Assembly (NCBI GenBank): GCA_022793315.1
Contig: JAAWCO010000064.1
Location: 1 to 47,264, forward strand
DNA from: Clostridiales bacterium
GTDB taxonomy: Bacteria; Bacillota; Clostridia; Oscillospirales; Acutalibacteraceae
DNA: 47,264 bases
Direction: 5' to 3'
Positions 9,564 through 18,156 of this stretch are shown piece after piece (positions within the stretch are counted from its first letter, which is position 1; each line of letters begins with the position of its first letter). A program made the translations under genes and the position numbers. The notes under the pieces were generated by a model. It worked only from the letters and a program-made list of their open reading frames with translations. It was not told where the DNA came from and searched no databases.

Positions 9564-10007
9564 ATGACTCTTGTATATTGGCTGCTTCCCATCGCTTTGC
9601 TGACGGCGTCGGTGGTGGTTTCGGTGCTGCTGGTGCGCCGCGGAACCCCCGCCAAACGGGCGATGGCTATTCACTTCCTTTCGGTGCTGCTGATTGGTGT
9701 GCTGTGCTTTGCCATGCCGCTCGGCGCGGCGGCGGCGCCTGAAGAGGGCGGAGAGACTGTCTCCGATACAGCCGAAACCGACACGGAACCGGGCGCCGAC
9801 AAAGGGCTTGCCTACATCGGTGCGGCTCTGGCGGTTGGTTTGGCCGCTGTCGGCGGCGGAATCGCTGTTGCCTCCGCGGCGCCGGCGGCGATTGGGGCCA
9901 CAGCGGAGGACTCGAAAAACTTTGGTAAATCTATCATTTTTGTGGCGCTTGGCGAGGGCTTCGGCCTGTATGGCCTGCTGATTGCCATCCTGATTCTGGT
10001 GCTTTAA
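9564..10007 (+). CDS. ntpK: V-type ATPase proteolipid subunit K with unusual N-terminal extension
   Basis: Membrane rotor subunit of 147 residues. The last about 66 residues form one typical c-type hairpin: GLAYIGAALAVG..GGGIA, then SKNFGKSIIFVALGEGFGLYG, where the Glu is the ion-binding carboxylate. The first about 80 residues contain two other hydrophobic segments (about 3-25 and 38-60) and an acidic linker of unlike sequence. Classical V-type K subunits such as Enterococcus NtpK have two homologous hairpins with one carboxylate. I see no glutamine in the expected rotor positions, which weakly favours protons over sodium. ATG 9564 follows AAAAAGGAGG; upstream in-frame codons are rejected. 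Confidence 0.88.
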   Translation: MTLVYWLLPIALLTASVVVSVLLVRRGTPAKRAMAIHFLSVLLIGVLCFAMPLGAAAAPEEGGETVSDTAETDTEPGADKGLAYIGAALAVGLAAVGGGIAVASAAPAAIGATAEDSKNFGKSIIFVALGEGFGLYGLLIAILILVL

Positions 10008-10026
10008 ACGGGAGGCGGGTCCGGTC

Positions 10027-10335
10027 ATGCGGTTTTATGTGATCAGTGACAATGTCGATACCAAGGTGGGTATGCGTCTGGCTGGTATTGAGGGCGTGGT
10101 GGTTCACGAAGCAGCGGAGGTACATAAAGCGCTGGCCGCCGCTATGGAGCGGCCGGATATTGCTGTGATTCTGATGACGGAGCATCTGGTTCGTCAGTGC
10201 TCCGATTTGGTGGATGAACTCAAGCTGAACCGCTCCCGCCCTCTGATCGTGGAAATCCCCGACCGGCACGGCAATGGACGCGCCAAGGATTCCATCACCC
10301 GTTATGTCCGCGAGGCGATCGGCATCCGAATTTGA
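10027..10335 (+). CDS. V-type ATPase subunit F
   Basis: Protein of 102 residues matching the small Rossmann-like subunit F of V/A-type ATPases (NtpG in Enterococcus naming), a central-stalk component that couples the head to the rotor. It opens MRFYVISDNVDTKVGMRLAG and keeps the conserved ILMTEHL strand and the basic C-terminal helix. Spacing to subunit K is 19 bases with GGGAGGCGGG as ribosome site. Confidence 0.92.
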   Translation: MRFYVISDNVDTKVGMRLAGIEGVVVHEAAEVHKALAAAMERPDIAVILMTEHLVRQCSDLVDELKLNRSRPLIVEIPDRHGNGRAKDSITRYVREAIGIRI

Positions 10336-10390
10336 AACTCCGGTCAAGGGGTTTCGCGTTGCCTGTCCACGCGGCAAAAGGAGGAACGGT

Positions 10391-10987
10391 ATGGCCAACA
10401 AGGATGAAAAGGTAAGCAAGTTTGTTGACGCGATTACCGCCTATGCGGAGGAACAGTCGCGCCGGATCCACCAGGAGGTGGAGGAATATAAAACGGAGCG
10501 TTTATTTCAGGCGGAGCAGCAGGTGCTGCAGGACGCCTATCAGCTGATTCAGAGGGAGAGCGCCGACATGCGCAGCAGCCGAAGCCGGGAGCTTTCCCGC
10601 CGGGAGCTGGAGGCGCGTGCGCACCTGCTGGAACAGCGGCGCCAGGCGATGGAATCGGTATTTGATGAGGCAGCCGGTCGGGTGCGCGCCTATACCGAAA
10701 CCCCTGCCTATGCTGAACAGCTGAAAGAGTCGATGCGCCAGGTCACCGACCGTCTGCCCGAGGGGGAGCGGATCTACTACCTTTCCCGAAGGGATGAGGC
10801 TCTGCTGGACGGGCTGAAAGCTCTCTGCCCTGCCGACGGAGAGCTGAGGCTGACCGATGCCATCCGTTTGGGCGGCATTCGGGGCGAAAACCGCAAGGCA
10901 GGTGTGATTGTGGATGACACGCTGGATCAGCGGCTGGAGGCGGAGAAGGAATGGTTTATCGCCCATTCCGGACTGACGCTGGAATAA
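10391..10987 (+). CDS. ntpE: V-type ATPase subunit E
   Basis: Protein of 198 residues of the peripheral-stalk subunit E family. A long charged N-terminal coiled coil (to about residue 105) is followed by the compact alpha/beta domain with GGIRGENRKAGVIVDDTLDQ, a characteristic C-terminal motif. ATG 10391 follows AAAGGAGG. It would pair with the coiled-coil G/H-like protein encoded at the operon start. Confidence 0.9.
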   Translation: MANKDEKVSKFVDAITAYAEEQSRRIHQEVEEYKTERLFQAEQQVLQDAYQLIQRESADMRSSRSRELSRRELEARAHLLEQRRQAMESVFDEAAGRVRAYTETPAYAEQLKESMRQVTDRLPEGERIYYLSRRDEALLDGLKALCPADGELRLTDAIRLGGIRGENRKAGVIVDDTLDQRLEAEKEWFIAHSGLTLE

Positions 10988-11222
10988 TGGCAAAACAATT
11001 TGGGCTTTGGCTGATAGGGGAAAAGAGCTGAATCAGCGGCTTTGTCTCCATATGCGTTGCTTTTCGCTCATGATGGTGTACCTGAAAATGGGCGGCTGGA
11101 TGACGAGCTTCTGCTACGGGAGAATTTTCTACGATCAGACCGGAGACGGCATACTAGGGCCGGTCCGCCTGCGCGGCAGCGTGGCGGCACAGGGCGCGGA
11201 AAGGCATGATCCTGATTTATGA
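10987..11222 (+). pseudogene. Probable decayed small frame between ATPase subunits E and A
   Basis: A gap of 231 bases in an otherwise tight operon. An ATG overlaps the subunit E stop (TAATG) and begins MAKQFGLWLIGEK, then stops. A second frame continues ESAALSPYALLFAHDGVPEN up to about 11130. A third frame reads YDQTGDGILGPVRLRG and ends in an ATGA overlap with the subunit A start. The frame changes fall at GGGGAAAA (about 11016) and TTTT (about 11131). Joined, they would give about 77 residues with coupled start and stop. I recognise no family. Either the gene is decayed, the sequence has homopolymer errors, or this is plain spacer. Confidence 0.3.
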
Positions 11223-12985
11223 CAAACAACCGTATATATGGCATCAATGGGCCGGTTGTCACACTGCCGGGCGATACGGGACTGTCCATGAAGGAAATGG
11301 TACTGGTGGGCGATGAAAGGCTGGTCGGCGAGGTCATTGGCATCGAGGCTGGAGAGACCACCGTACAGGTGTATGAGAACACCACCGGACTGCATCCCGG
11401 CGAGCCGGTTCTGGGAACCGGCGGTCCCCTGTGTGCGACCCTGGGACCTGGTATTCTTGATAATATCTTTGACGGCATTGAGCGTCCGCTCAAGGCGATT
11501 GAGGCGTATTCCGGCGACTTCATCGGCCGCGGCGCATCGGTATCCGCTCTCGATGAGGAGAGGGAATGGGAGGTCACGCTGACGGTGAAGGCGGGGGACC
11601 GCCTGACACCTGGCGAGGTTTACGCCACCTGCCCCGAAACCCCGGTGATCCTCCACCGCTGCCTGACTCCTCCGGGGCTTTCGGGCACGGTGAAAGCGGT
11701 CCGTCCAAATGGCCGGTACCGGGTGAATGACACGGTGGTGGTGCTGGAGGACGACCAGGGTGTGGAGCGGGAACTGACTCTGTGCCAGAAATGGCCCATA
11801 CGTACGCCGCGTCCAGTGACCCGCCGCCTGTATGCTGACACGCCTCTGATTACCGGACAGCGGGTGATTGACACCCTTTTCCCCGTGGCAAAGGGCGGGA
11901 CAGCGGCCATTCCCGGCGGCTTCGGTACCGGGAAGACCATGACCCAGCATCAGCTGGCCAAATGGTGCGACGCGGACATTATTGTTTATGTGGGCTGCGG
12001 CGAACGCGGCAATGAGATGTCTCAGGTTCTGGAGGAATTCTCCAGCCTGATGGACCCCAAATCCGGCCGGCCCATGACCGACCGCACGGTACTGATTGCC
12101 AATACCTCCAATATGCCGGTGGCCGCCCGCGAGGCGTCCATCTATACAGGTATTACACTGGCGGAATATTACCGTGACATGGGCTATCATGTGGCGATCA
12201 TGGCGGACTCCACCTCCCGCTGGGCGGAGGCGCTCCGCGAGATATCCGGCCGTCTGGAGGAAATGCCTGCCGAGGAGGGCTTTCCAGCCTATCTGCCCTC
12301 CCGTCTGTCCGAGTTTTATGAACGGGCAGGTATGACCGAAACGCTGGGCGGCGGTCAGGGCAGCGTCACCATTATCGGCGCTGTTTCCCCGCAGGGCAGC
12401 GATTTTTCCGAACCGGTCACCCAGAATACCAAGCGCTTCACCCGCTGCTTTTGGGCGCTGGATAAATCGCTGGCCTATGCACGGCATTACCCTGCTATCA
12501 ACTGGACCTCCAGCTACAGCGAGTATCTGGACGATTTGTCTGCCTGGTATGGGAAGAATGTAGGGGAGGACTTCATCAGCTGCCGCAGCCGGATTGCCCG
12601 TCTGTTGCAGGAGGAAAGCCGATTGATGGAGATCGTCAAGCTGATCGGCTCCGATGTGCTGCCCGATGACCAGAAGCTGGTGATTGAGACCGCCCGGACG
12701 ATCCGGGTCGGCTTCCTCCAGCAGAATGCGTATCATCAGGACGACACCTATGTCCCGCTCATCAAGCAATTGAAGATGATGCGAGTGATTCTGCATCTGC
12801 ATGAAACGGCATTGGCGATGCTGGGGAAGGGAATCCCTCTTTCCCATATTGTTGAAACCGGCCTCTTTGACCGGGTCAGCCGCATCAAATACGATGTTCC
12901 CAACGATCAGCCGGAACGGCTGGACGATTATCTGAAAGAAATTGATGAGCGGCTTCGGGGCCTGAACAGCCCTGCTGAGCATTGA
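11219..12985 (+). CDS. ntpA: V-type ATPase catalytic subunit A
   Basis: Protein of 588 residues, the usual length for the catalytic subunit of V/A-type ATPases. The P-loop IPGGFGTGKT lies near residues 230-240, with the catalytic GERGNEM and the SRWAEALREISGRL region downstream; the A-specific non-homologous insertion (about 110-190) is present. It hydrolyses or makes ATP in the A3B3 head. ATG 11219 overlaps a stop in another frame (ATGA). Whether the enzyme pumps or synthesises cannot be told from sequence. Confidence 0.97.
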   Translation: MTNNRIYGINGPVVTLPGDTGLSMKEMVLVGDERLVGEVIGIEAGETTVQVYENTTGLHPGEPVLGTGGPLCATLGPGILDNIFDGIERPLKAIEAYSGDFIGRGASVSALDEEREWEVTLTVKAGDRLTPGEVYATCPETPVILHRCLTPPGLSGTVKAVRPNGRYRVNDTVVVLEDDQGVERELTLCQKWPIRTPRPVTRRLYADTPLITGQRVIDTLFPVAKGGTAAIPGGFGTGKTMTQHQLAKWCDADIIVYVGCGERGNEMSQVLEEFSSLMDPKSGRPMTDRTVLIANTSNMPVAAREASIYTGITLAEYYRDMGYHVAIMADSTSRWAEALREISGRLEEMPAEEGFPAYLPSRLSEFYERAGMTETLGGGQGSVTIIGAVSPQGSDFSEPVTQNTKRFTRCFWALDKSLAYARHYPAINWTSSYSEYLDDLSAWYGKNVGEDFISCRSRIARLLQEESRLMEIVKLIGSDVLPDDQKLVIETARTIRVGFLQQNAYHQDDTYVPLIKQLKMMRVILHLHETALAMLGKGIPLSHIVETGLFDRVSRIKYDVPNDQPERLDDYLKEIDERLRGLNSPAEH

Positions 12986-13060
12986 GCTGAACGCAAAAAT
13001 ATCTCTGCCGCCTTCTTTTTTCCGGGGAAGGCGAACGGCATCGAAAGGCGTGGGACTTCC

Positions 13061-14470
13061 ATGATGATTGAATATGTCGGCATGAAGGAGATCAGCGGTT
13101 CCCTGATTGTGATCGACGGTGTGAAGGACGCTACCTTTGAGGAAACGGTACTTCTCCAGCTGGAGGATGGAACCGCGCGTTCCGGCCGCATTGTGCAGCT
13201 GGAGGGCGAACGGGCGGTGATTCAGGTATTCGAGGGGACCAATGGTATCTCGCTGAACAATGTCCGCACCCGGCTGCGCGGCCGCCCGGTAGAGCTTCCC
13301 CTCTCTCCTGAACTGCTGGGCCGGATTTTTGACGGCGCGGGCCGTCCTGCCGATGGTCTGGGTGCGTTGTTTCCTGCGGCGGGAGAGGATGGACGTCCCC
13401 TCTCCCGCGACATCAATGGCTCCGCCATCAATCCGGTGTCTCGTGTGTATCCCCGTAACTATATTGCGACGGGGATTTCTTCCATCGACTGTATGATGAC
13501 CCTGATCCGCGGACAGAAGCTGCCCATCTTCTCCGGTTCGGGTATGCGGCACAATGAGCTGGCGGCGCAGATTGTCCGCCAGGCGAAAATCGCCGAACAG
13601 GCCGGGGAGGACAGCGATTTTGCCATTGTTTTCGCGGCCATGGGTGTGACCAACGATGTCGCCGATTACTTCCGTCGCAGCTTTGAGGAGAGCGGCGTGC
13701 TGGGACGGGTGACCATGTTCCTCAATCTGTCCAGCGATCCAATTATTGAGCGAATTCTTACACCGCGCTGTGCTCTGACTGCTGCAGAATACCTGGCCTT
13801 TGATCTGAACAAGCATATTTTGGTTATCATGACCGACATGACCTCCTATGCGGAGGCACTGCGGGAATTTTCTTCCTCCAAGGGAGAAATTCCCGGGCGA
13901 AAGGGTTTCCCCGGCTATCTGTATTCTGATCTGGCCGAGCTGTATGAGCGGGCAGGTATGATTCGGGGAAGCCGCGGGTCGGTAACGCAGATTCCGATTC
14001 TGACCATGCCCAACGACGATATTACCCACCCGGTCCCCGACCTGACCGGCTATATCACTGAGGGACAGATCGTGCTGGACCGAGGCCTGGACGGCAGCGG
14101 CATTTATCCGCCTGTGTCTGTGCTGCCGTCTCTGTCCCGCCTGATGAAGGACGGAATCGGCGAGGGCTTTACCCGGGACGATCATGCGGCGGTGTCCAAT
14201 CAGCTGTTTGCCTGCTACGCCCGCGTGCAGGAGGCGCGTTCTCTTGCCTCTGTTATTGGAGAGGAGGAGCTGTCGCCGGGTGATAAGAGACTGCTGGAAT
14301 TCGGCCGTCTTTTTGATCAGCGGTATGTCAATCAGGGGCCGAATGAAAACCGGACCATTGATCAGACCCTTGACCTGGGCTGGGAGCTGCTGTCCACTCT
14401 GCCCCGCGAGGAACTGGACCGTGTGGATGACAAAATGCTCGCTGCCCATTATCATCCGCAGGATAACTGA
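13061..14470 (+). CDS. ntpB: V-type ATPase subunit B
   Basis: Protein of 469 residues of the non-catalytic nucleotide-binding subunit B. It starts with the beta-barrel domain ([19 protein letters not shown]) and contains the B-type degenerate P-loop region [15 protein letters not shown], which lacks the catalytic GKT, as expected. [19 protein letters not shown] and the [11 protein letters not shown] motif are intact. The exact start is uncertain: ATG 13061 or 13064 has only a weak ribosome site, and a start at 13082 would trim seven residues. Confidence 0.96.
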   Translation: MMIEYVGMKEISGSLIVIDGVKDATFEETVLLQLEDGTARSGRIVQLEGERAVIQVFEGTNGISLNNVRTRLRGRPVELPLSPELLGRIFDGAGRPADGLGALFPAAGEDGRPLSRDINGSAINPVSRVYPRNYIATGISSIDCMMTLIRGQKLPIFSGSGMRHNELAAQIVRQAKIAEQAGEDSDFAIVFAAMGVTNDVADYFRRSFEESGVLGRVTMFLNLSSDPIIERILTPRCALTAAEYLAFDLNKHILVIMTDMTSYAEALREFSSSKGEIPGRKGFPGYLYSDLAELYERAGMIRGSRGSVTQIPILTMPNDDITHPVPDLTGYITEGQIVLDRGLDGSGIYPPVSVLPSLSRLMKDGIGEGFTRDDHAAVSNQLFACYARVQEARSLASVIGEEELSPGDKRLLEFGRLFDQRYVNQGPNENRTIDQTLDLGWELLSTLPREELDRVDDKMLAAHYHPQDN

Positions 14471-14494
14471 ACTGGCGGCAGGAGGTGATCCCCC

Positions 14495-15115
14495 ATGGCG
14501 GAACAGGTTTTCCCGACCAAGGGCAATCTGATCAGCACAAAAAAATCGCTGGCGCTGGCCCGGATGGGCTTTGAACTGCTCGACCGCAAGCGAAATATTA
14601 TCGTCCGGGAAATGATGTCGCTGATCGACCGGGCGGAACGGCTGCAATCCAGCATTGATACCTGTTATGCCCATGCGTATCTCGCTTTGCAGCGCGCCAA
14701 CATTGCCCACGGCGTCTGTGAGGATATTGCTGAGGCGGTACCGATTGAAAACGGCCTCAGTCTGACCACACGCAGTGTGATGGGGGTGGAGATTCCTCTG
14801 GTGCGGCTGGATGCCCAGCCAGTGGAATTGACCTATGGCTTTATGTCCACCAGCTCGCTGGTGGATGAGGCGTATATCTGCTTTGACCAGGTGAAAAAGC
14901 TCACTGCTGAGCTGGCCGAGGTGGAAAACAGTGTCTATCGCCTGGCTACGGCGGTCAATAAAACGCAGAAGAGAGCCAATGCCCTTAAAAACATCATCAT
15001 TCCCCGTTTTACCGAGACGGTTCGGTTTATCACCGATTCGCTGGAGGAGAAGGAACGGGAGGATTTTTCTCGCTTGAAGGTCATCAAGGCGCAGAAAAAC
15101 GCGGAAAAACGATAA
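14495..15115 (+). CDS. ntpD: V-type ATPase subunit D
   Basis: Protein of 206 residues, the central rotor shaft (gamma-like) of V/A-type ATPases. It opens with PTKGNLISTKKSLALARMGF and is helical throughout, with the terminal region rich in Arg, Lys and Glu. The ribosome site AGGAGGTGATCC is close to ideal. It is the last gene of the operon; the intrinsic terminator starts 10 bases after its stop. Confidence 0.95.
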   Translation: MAEQVFPTKGNLISTKKSLALARMGFELLDRKRNIIVREMMSLIDRAERLQSSIDTCYAHAYLALQRANIAHGVCEDIAEAVPIENGLSLTTRSVMGVEIPLVRLDAQPVELTYGFMSTSSLVDEAYICFDQVKKLTAELAEVENSVYRLATAVNKTQKRANALKNIIIPRFTETVRFITDSLEEKEREDFSRLKVIKAQKNAEKR

Positions 15116-15124
15116 CGATTTCAG

Positions 15125-15186
15125 CAGGAAAAGGGAACGGCGCCGCTCCGATTTGGGCCGCCGCCCTTTCCTGTTTTTTATTTTTT
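15125..15186 (+). terminator. Intrinsic terminator of the ATPase operon
   Basis: CAGGAAA (15125-15131) pairs with TTTCCTG (15167-15173), with further GGG/CCC and GC-rich pairing inside. TGTTTTTTATTTTTTT follows at once. Confidence 0.85.
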
Positions 15187-15846
15187 TGAGAAGTTTTCTG
15201 CTGTCATTTTTATGGGACCCATAGACCGATTTTTTTCCTGCCGGCAGTGTGAGAGACAGGTGTGCATTTTTTTGTTTGAAAAAGAGGAGGTATCGAAGAG
15301 AGGGGAGTACAGAGCTGGCAGGCAGCAGGCTGAAATCATGCCGGGGATGATGCAGGTGTGATGGAACTGCTCCTGCTGATGACAGGGGTCAAATAGCCAA
15401 ACAGGAAGGAGCGGCGGTACACCTGTTTGCGGCAGAAGGCACGTTATGGCAGGGGAATCTTTTAGCATGGATGTTTCTCTCCCTCTCCACCCTGGTATTC
15501 CTGTCAAAATCCGAACAGGAGAGCAATACCTGTCCTCCGCAATAGTCTCGATTCTGTTACTGGCTATTTGGGATCGTTTTGAATGATTTTATATCCATAA
15601 AAAATAAAATGCTTTTATTTTTTACCTGTTGTCGGCTTTATTAAAAAACAGTGATTGAAAGCTCATCAGGGAGAAAAGAGAGCGTCCATATACGGTCGAA
15701 AATGCACCTGTAAATGATCTTTCGTTTGTATGCAGGGGTAACCCTCTGACCGGTTATTATGTGACAAAAAGGACGTGTTTGATAAATTTGTTTTAGGATT
15801 TTTATGGAAAATACATAGAAATGTATTCCAAGCCAATCATTTTTCA

Positions 15847-15875
15847 TTGACACTCTTCTGTGAGAACGGTATGAT
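15847..15875 (+). promoter_or_regulatory. Distal promoter of the glycan locus
   Basis: Perfect TTGACA (15847-15852), 17 bases, TATGAT (15870-15875). The inverted repeat with AATACAT/ATGTATT arms lies just upstream and could be an operator. RNA from here would carry about 350 untranslated bases before the first gene. Confidence 0.6.
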
Positions 15876-16042
15876 ATGTCTGTCCGAACAGAAAAGCACA
15901 CAAAACCGGGCAGCGTGATGGGGGAGGGGTACTGCCTGTGCTATGGTTTACGGCCAGCCTGACGTCTGGTGAAAAAACAGAAAAATTTTCCGTCTGATGA
16001 AAAAGGAAAAAATCGTAGAAGGTAAACGGAAGAAGCAATTAG

Positions 16043-16071
16043 TTGACACTATGTATCGAAAATGGTACAAT
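16043..16071 (+). promoter_or_regulatory. Proximal promoter of the glycan locus
   Basis: Perfect TTGACA (16043-16048), 17 bases, TACAAT (16066-16071). The leader contains a short GC hairpin (GGCGGATCGCCGCC at about 16121) and then a T7 run at 16152-16158, which could act as an attenuator. Confidence 0.65.
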
Positions 16072-16231
16072 TCATTAGTTAAGAAAACCTTCTGCAATGA
16101 AGAGATTTTCCTGTGAAAAGGCGGATCGCCGCCGTTTTGGCTCAAATCCTGTTTTTTTCGATTAGCGTTCTCTAAAATTTCCCATACTAGCGGTGATAAG
16201 CCGAGTAGTACCGGTGAAAAGGATAGATGAC

Positions 16232-18076
16232 ATGAAAAAGCTGAACGCAAGAAAAAGTCTGCTGATTCTGATTGATATGCTGACGCTGGCCATGGCGTGC
16301 TTTACTGCCTATTTTCTTTCCAATTCCCTGACCATTGTCCACCTGGAACCGGAAAACATGTATTGGCAGATCCTGAACTTTACGCTGTGTAATCTGCTGG
16401 CGCTGGGTCTTTCCGGTGCCTACCGCAGCATCTGGCGGTATGCCAATTCCCGCGATTTCACCGCCTGCATTCTGAGCCTGTGTGTAGGCAGCGCCGCCAG
16501 CTACATCCTGACGGTGCTGACGGTGGACCGGGATTACCGCTCCAACATTTATATGGTGCTGGCCTTTTTGATCAGCAGTGTTTTGATTGTGAGCATGCGT
16601 ATGCTGTATCAGGCGCTGTACCTTGTCGCCAATCGAAATTGGGGCAAGCCGCTGCGTGACCGGACCATGATTGTTGGTGCAGGACAGGCCTGTAAAACCA
16701 TTCTTTCAGAAATGCTGGGCAACGACTGTTCCTACTATCCGGTCTGTATTGTAGATGACAGCAAGGAGAAGATTTCCCGCAGTATCAGCGGGGTGAAGGT
16801 GTATGGGCCCACCGCCCGTATTCCGGAATTGTGTGACCAGCTGCAGGTGGACGTGATCCTGTTCGCCATGCCCTCCATCAGTGAGGAGGACCGTCAGCGC
16901 ATTTTACAGATCTGCACCAGCACCGGCAGGAAGATCAAAATGCTGCCCTATCTTCACACCATGATCGAGGATCAGGGGCTGCTGAATCAGGCCAAAGAGC
17001 TGCGGCTGGAAGATTTGCTGGGACGGGAACCCATTCAGTTTGATAATCATGAGATTGCGTCATTTATTCGGGATGAGGTTTGTATGGTCACAGGCGGCGG
17101 CGGTTCCATCGGTTCGGAGCTCTGCCGGCAGATTGCCCGCTACAGCCCCCGCCTGCTGATTATTGTGGACATCTATGAAAATAACGCTTATGAAATCCAG
17201 CAGGAGCTGCTTCGGGAATATCATCAGTCTCTGAACATGACCGTTCAAATCGCATCGGTTCGTGACTTTAAAAAAATGGATCAGCTGTTTCGCCGGTTTC
17301 GTCCGACAGTGGTGTTTCATGCAGCGGCGCACAAGCATGTTCCGCTGATGGAGACCAACCCGGAAGAGGCGGTGAAAAACAATATCATCGGCACCTTTAA
17401 TACCGCCAATCTGGCGGACCTTTACCGGGTAAAAAAATTCGTGCTGGTGTCCACCGACAAGGCGGTAAATCCCACCAATGTCATGGGGGCCACCAAGCGC
17501 TGCTGTGAAATGATTATGCAGTATATGGCGGAGCAGTCCACCGGGACAGAGTATGTGGCGGTCCGGTTTGGCAACGTGCTGGGCTCCAATGGTTCAGTAA
17601 TCCCTCTCTTCCGCAAGCAGATCGAGGATGGCGGACCGGTGACAGTGACCCATCCCGATATCATCCGCTATTTTATGACAATACCGGAAGCGGTTTCTCT
17701 GATTCTTCAGGCCGGTGCGATGGCAAAAGGCGGAGAGATTTTTGTGCTGGATATGGGTCAGCCAGTCAAGATTGTTACGCTGGCTGAAAATTTGATCCGC
17801 CAGTATGGCAAAGAGCCGTATCGGGATATTAACATCATTTTTACCGGTCTCCGGCCGGGAGAGAAACTGTTTGAAGAGCTTCTGATGAGTGAGGAAGGAC
17901 TCCAGTCCACCATGAACCACAAGATTTTTATCGGCAACCAGATCCCGGTGAAAATTGACGATTTTATTGATAAGCTCAATGCGATTAAGGGGGTGATGGA
18001 CGGCGACAATACAGAGGAAATTCTGTCCCGTCTGCATGATCTGGTGCCCACTTTTGAACATCATGTTAATGAATAA
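16232..18076 (+). CDS. pglF: Membrane UDP-GlcNAc 4,6-dehydratase (PglF/CapD type)
   Basis: Protein of 614 residues. Four N-terminal membrane helices (to about residue 130), a CoA-binding-like Rossmann domain, then the extended SDR domain with TGGGGSIGSELC as NAD motif. The active site reads STDKAVNPTNVMGATKR, with Met in place of the usual Tyr, a hallmark of the PglF/CapD dehydratases. The expected reaction is UDP-GlcNAc to UDP-4-keto-6-deoxy sugar, the first step to diacetylbacillosamine. ATG 16232 follows AAAAGGA. An upstream in-frame GTG at 16193 lacks a ribosome site. The next genes match PglE, PglC and PglD, which supports the pathway. Confidence 0.9.
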   Translation: MKKLNARKSLLILIDMLTLAMACFTAYFLSNSLTIVHLEPENMYWQILNFTLCNLLALGLSGAYRSIWRYANSRDFTACILSLCVGSAASYILTVLTVDRDYRSNIYMVLAFLISSVLIVSMRMLYQALYLVANRNWGKPLRDRTMIVGAGQACKTILSEMLGNDCSYYPVCIVDDSKEKISRSISGVKVYGPTARIPELCDQLQVDVILFAMPSISEEDRQRILQICTSTGRKIKMLPYLHTMIEDQGLLNQAKELRLEDLLGREPIQFDNHEIASFIRDEVCMVTGGGGSIGSELCRQIARYSPRLLIIVDIYENNAYEIQQELLREYHQSLNMTVQIASVRDFKKMDQLFRRFRPTVVFHAAAHKHVPLMETNPEEAVKNNIIGTFNTANLADLYRVKKFVLVSTDKAVNPTNVMGATKRCCEMIMQYMAEQSTGTEYVAVRFGNVLGSNGSVIPLFRKQIEDGGPVTVTHPDIIRYFMTIPEAVSLILQAGAMAKGGEIFVLDMGQPVKIVTLAENLIRQYGKEPYRDINIIFTGLRPGEKLFEELLMSEEGLQSTMNHKIFIGNQIPVKIDDFIDKLNAIKGVMDGDNTEEILSRLHDLVPTFEHHVNE

Positions 18077-18156
18077 AAGTGATATAAGATTACGATTTAT
18101 GGGCAGTGCCCTAATTTATATATTATTTTTATCACTATTGAAACAGGTGAAAGAAA

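Larger units (their letters stand above)
15187..16231. other. 1 kb leader region before the glycan locus
   Basis: No convincing gene on either strand; the longest frame (minus, 109 codons) has low-complexity codon use and no ribosome site. The stretch is AT-rich and holds a 13-bp palindrome TATGGGACCCATA (15211-15223), an imperfect inverted repeat with AATACAT/ATGTATT arms (15803-15829), two strong promoters, and an untranslated leader of 160-360 bases. Confidence 0.6.

Noticed and set aside
11135-14710. Antisense open frame of 1191 codons over ATPase subunits A, B and D
   Set aside because: Shadow of GC-rich coding on the plus strand; no ribosome site, no family features, and the opposite strand encodes unmistakable ATPase subunits.
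15178-15507. Minus-strand frame of 109 codons in the glycan leader
   Set aside because: No ribosome site, no recognisable domain, and it overlaps the ATPase terminator.
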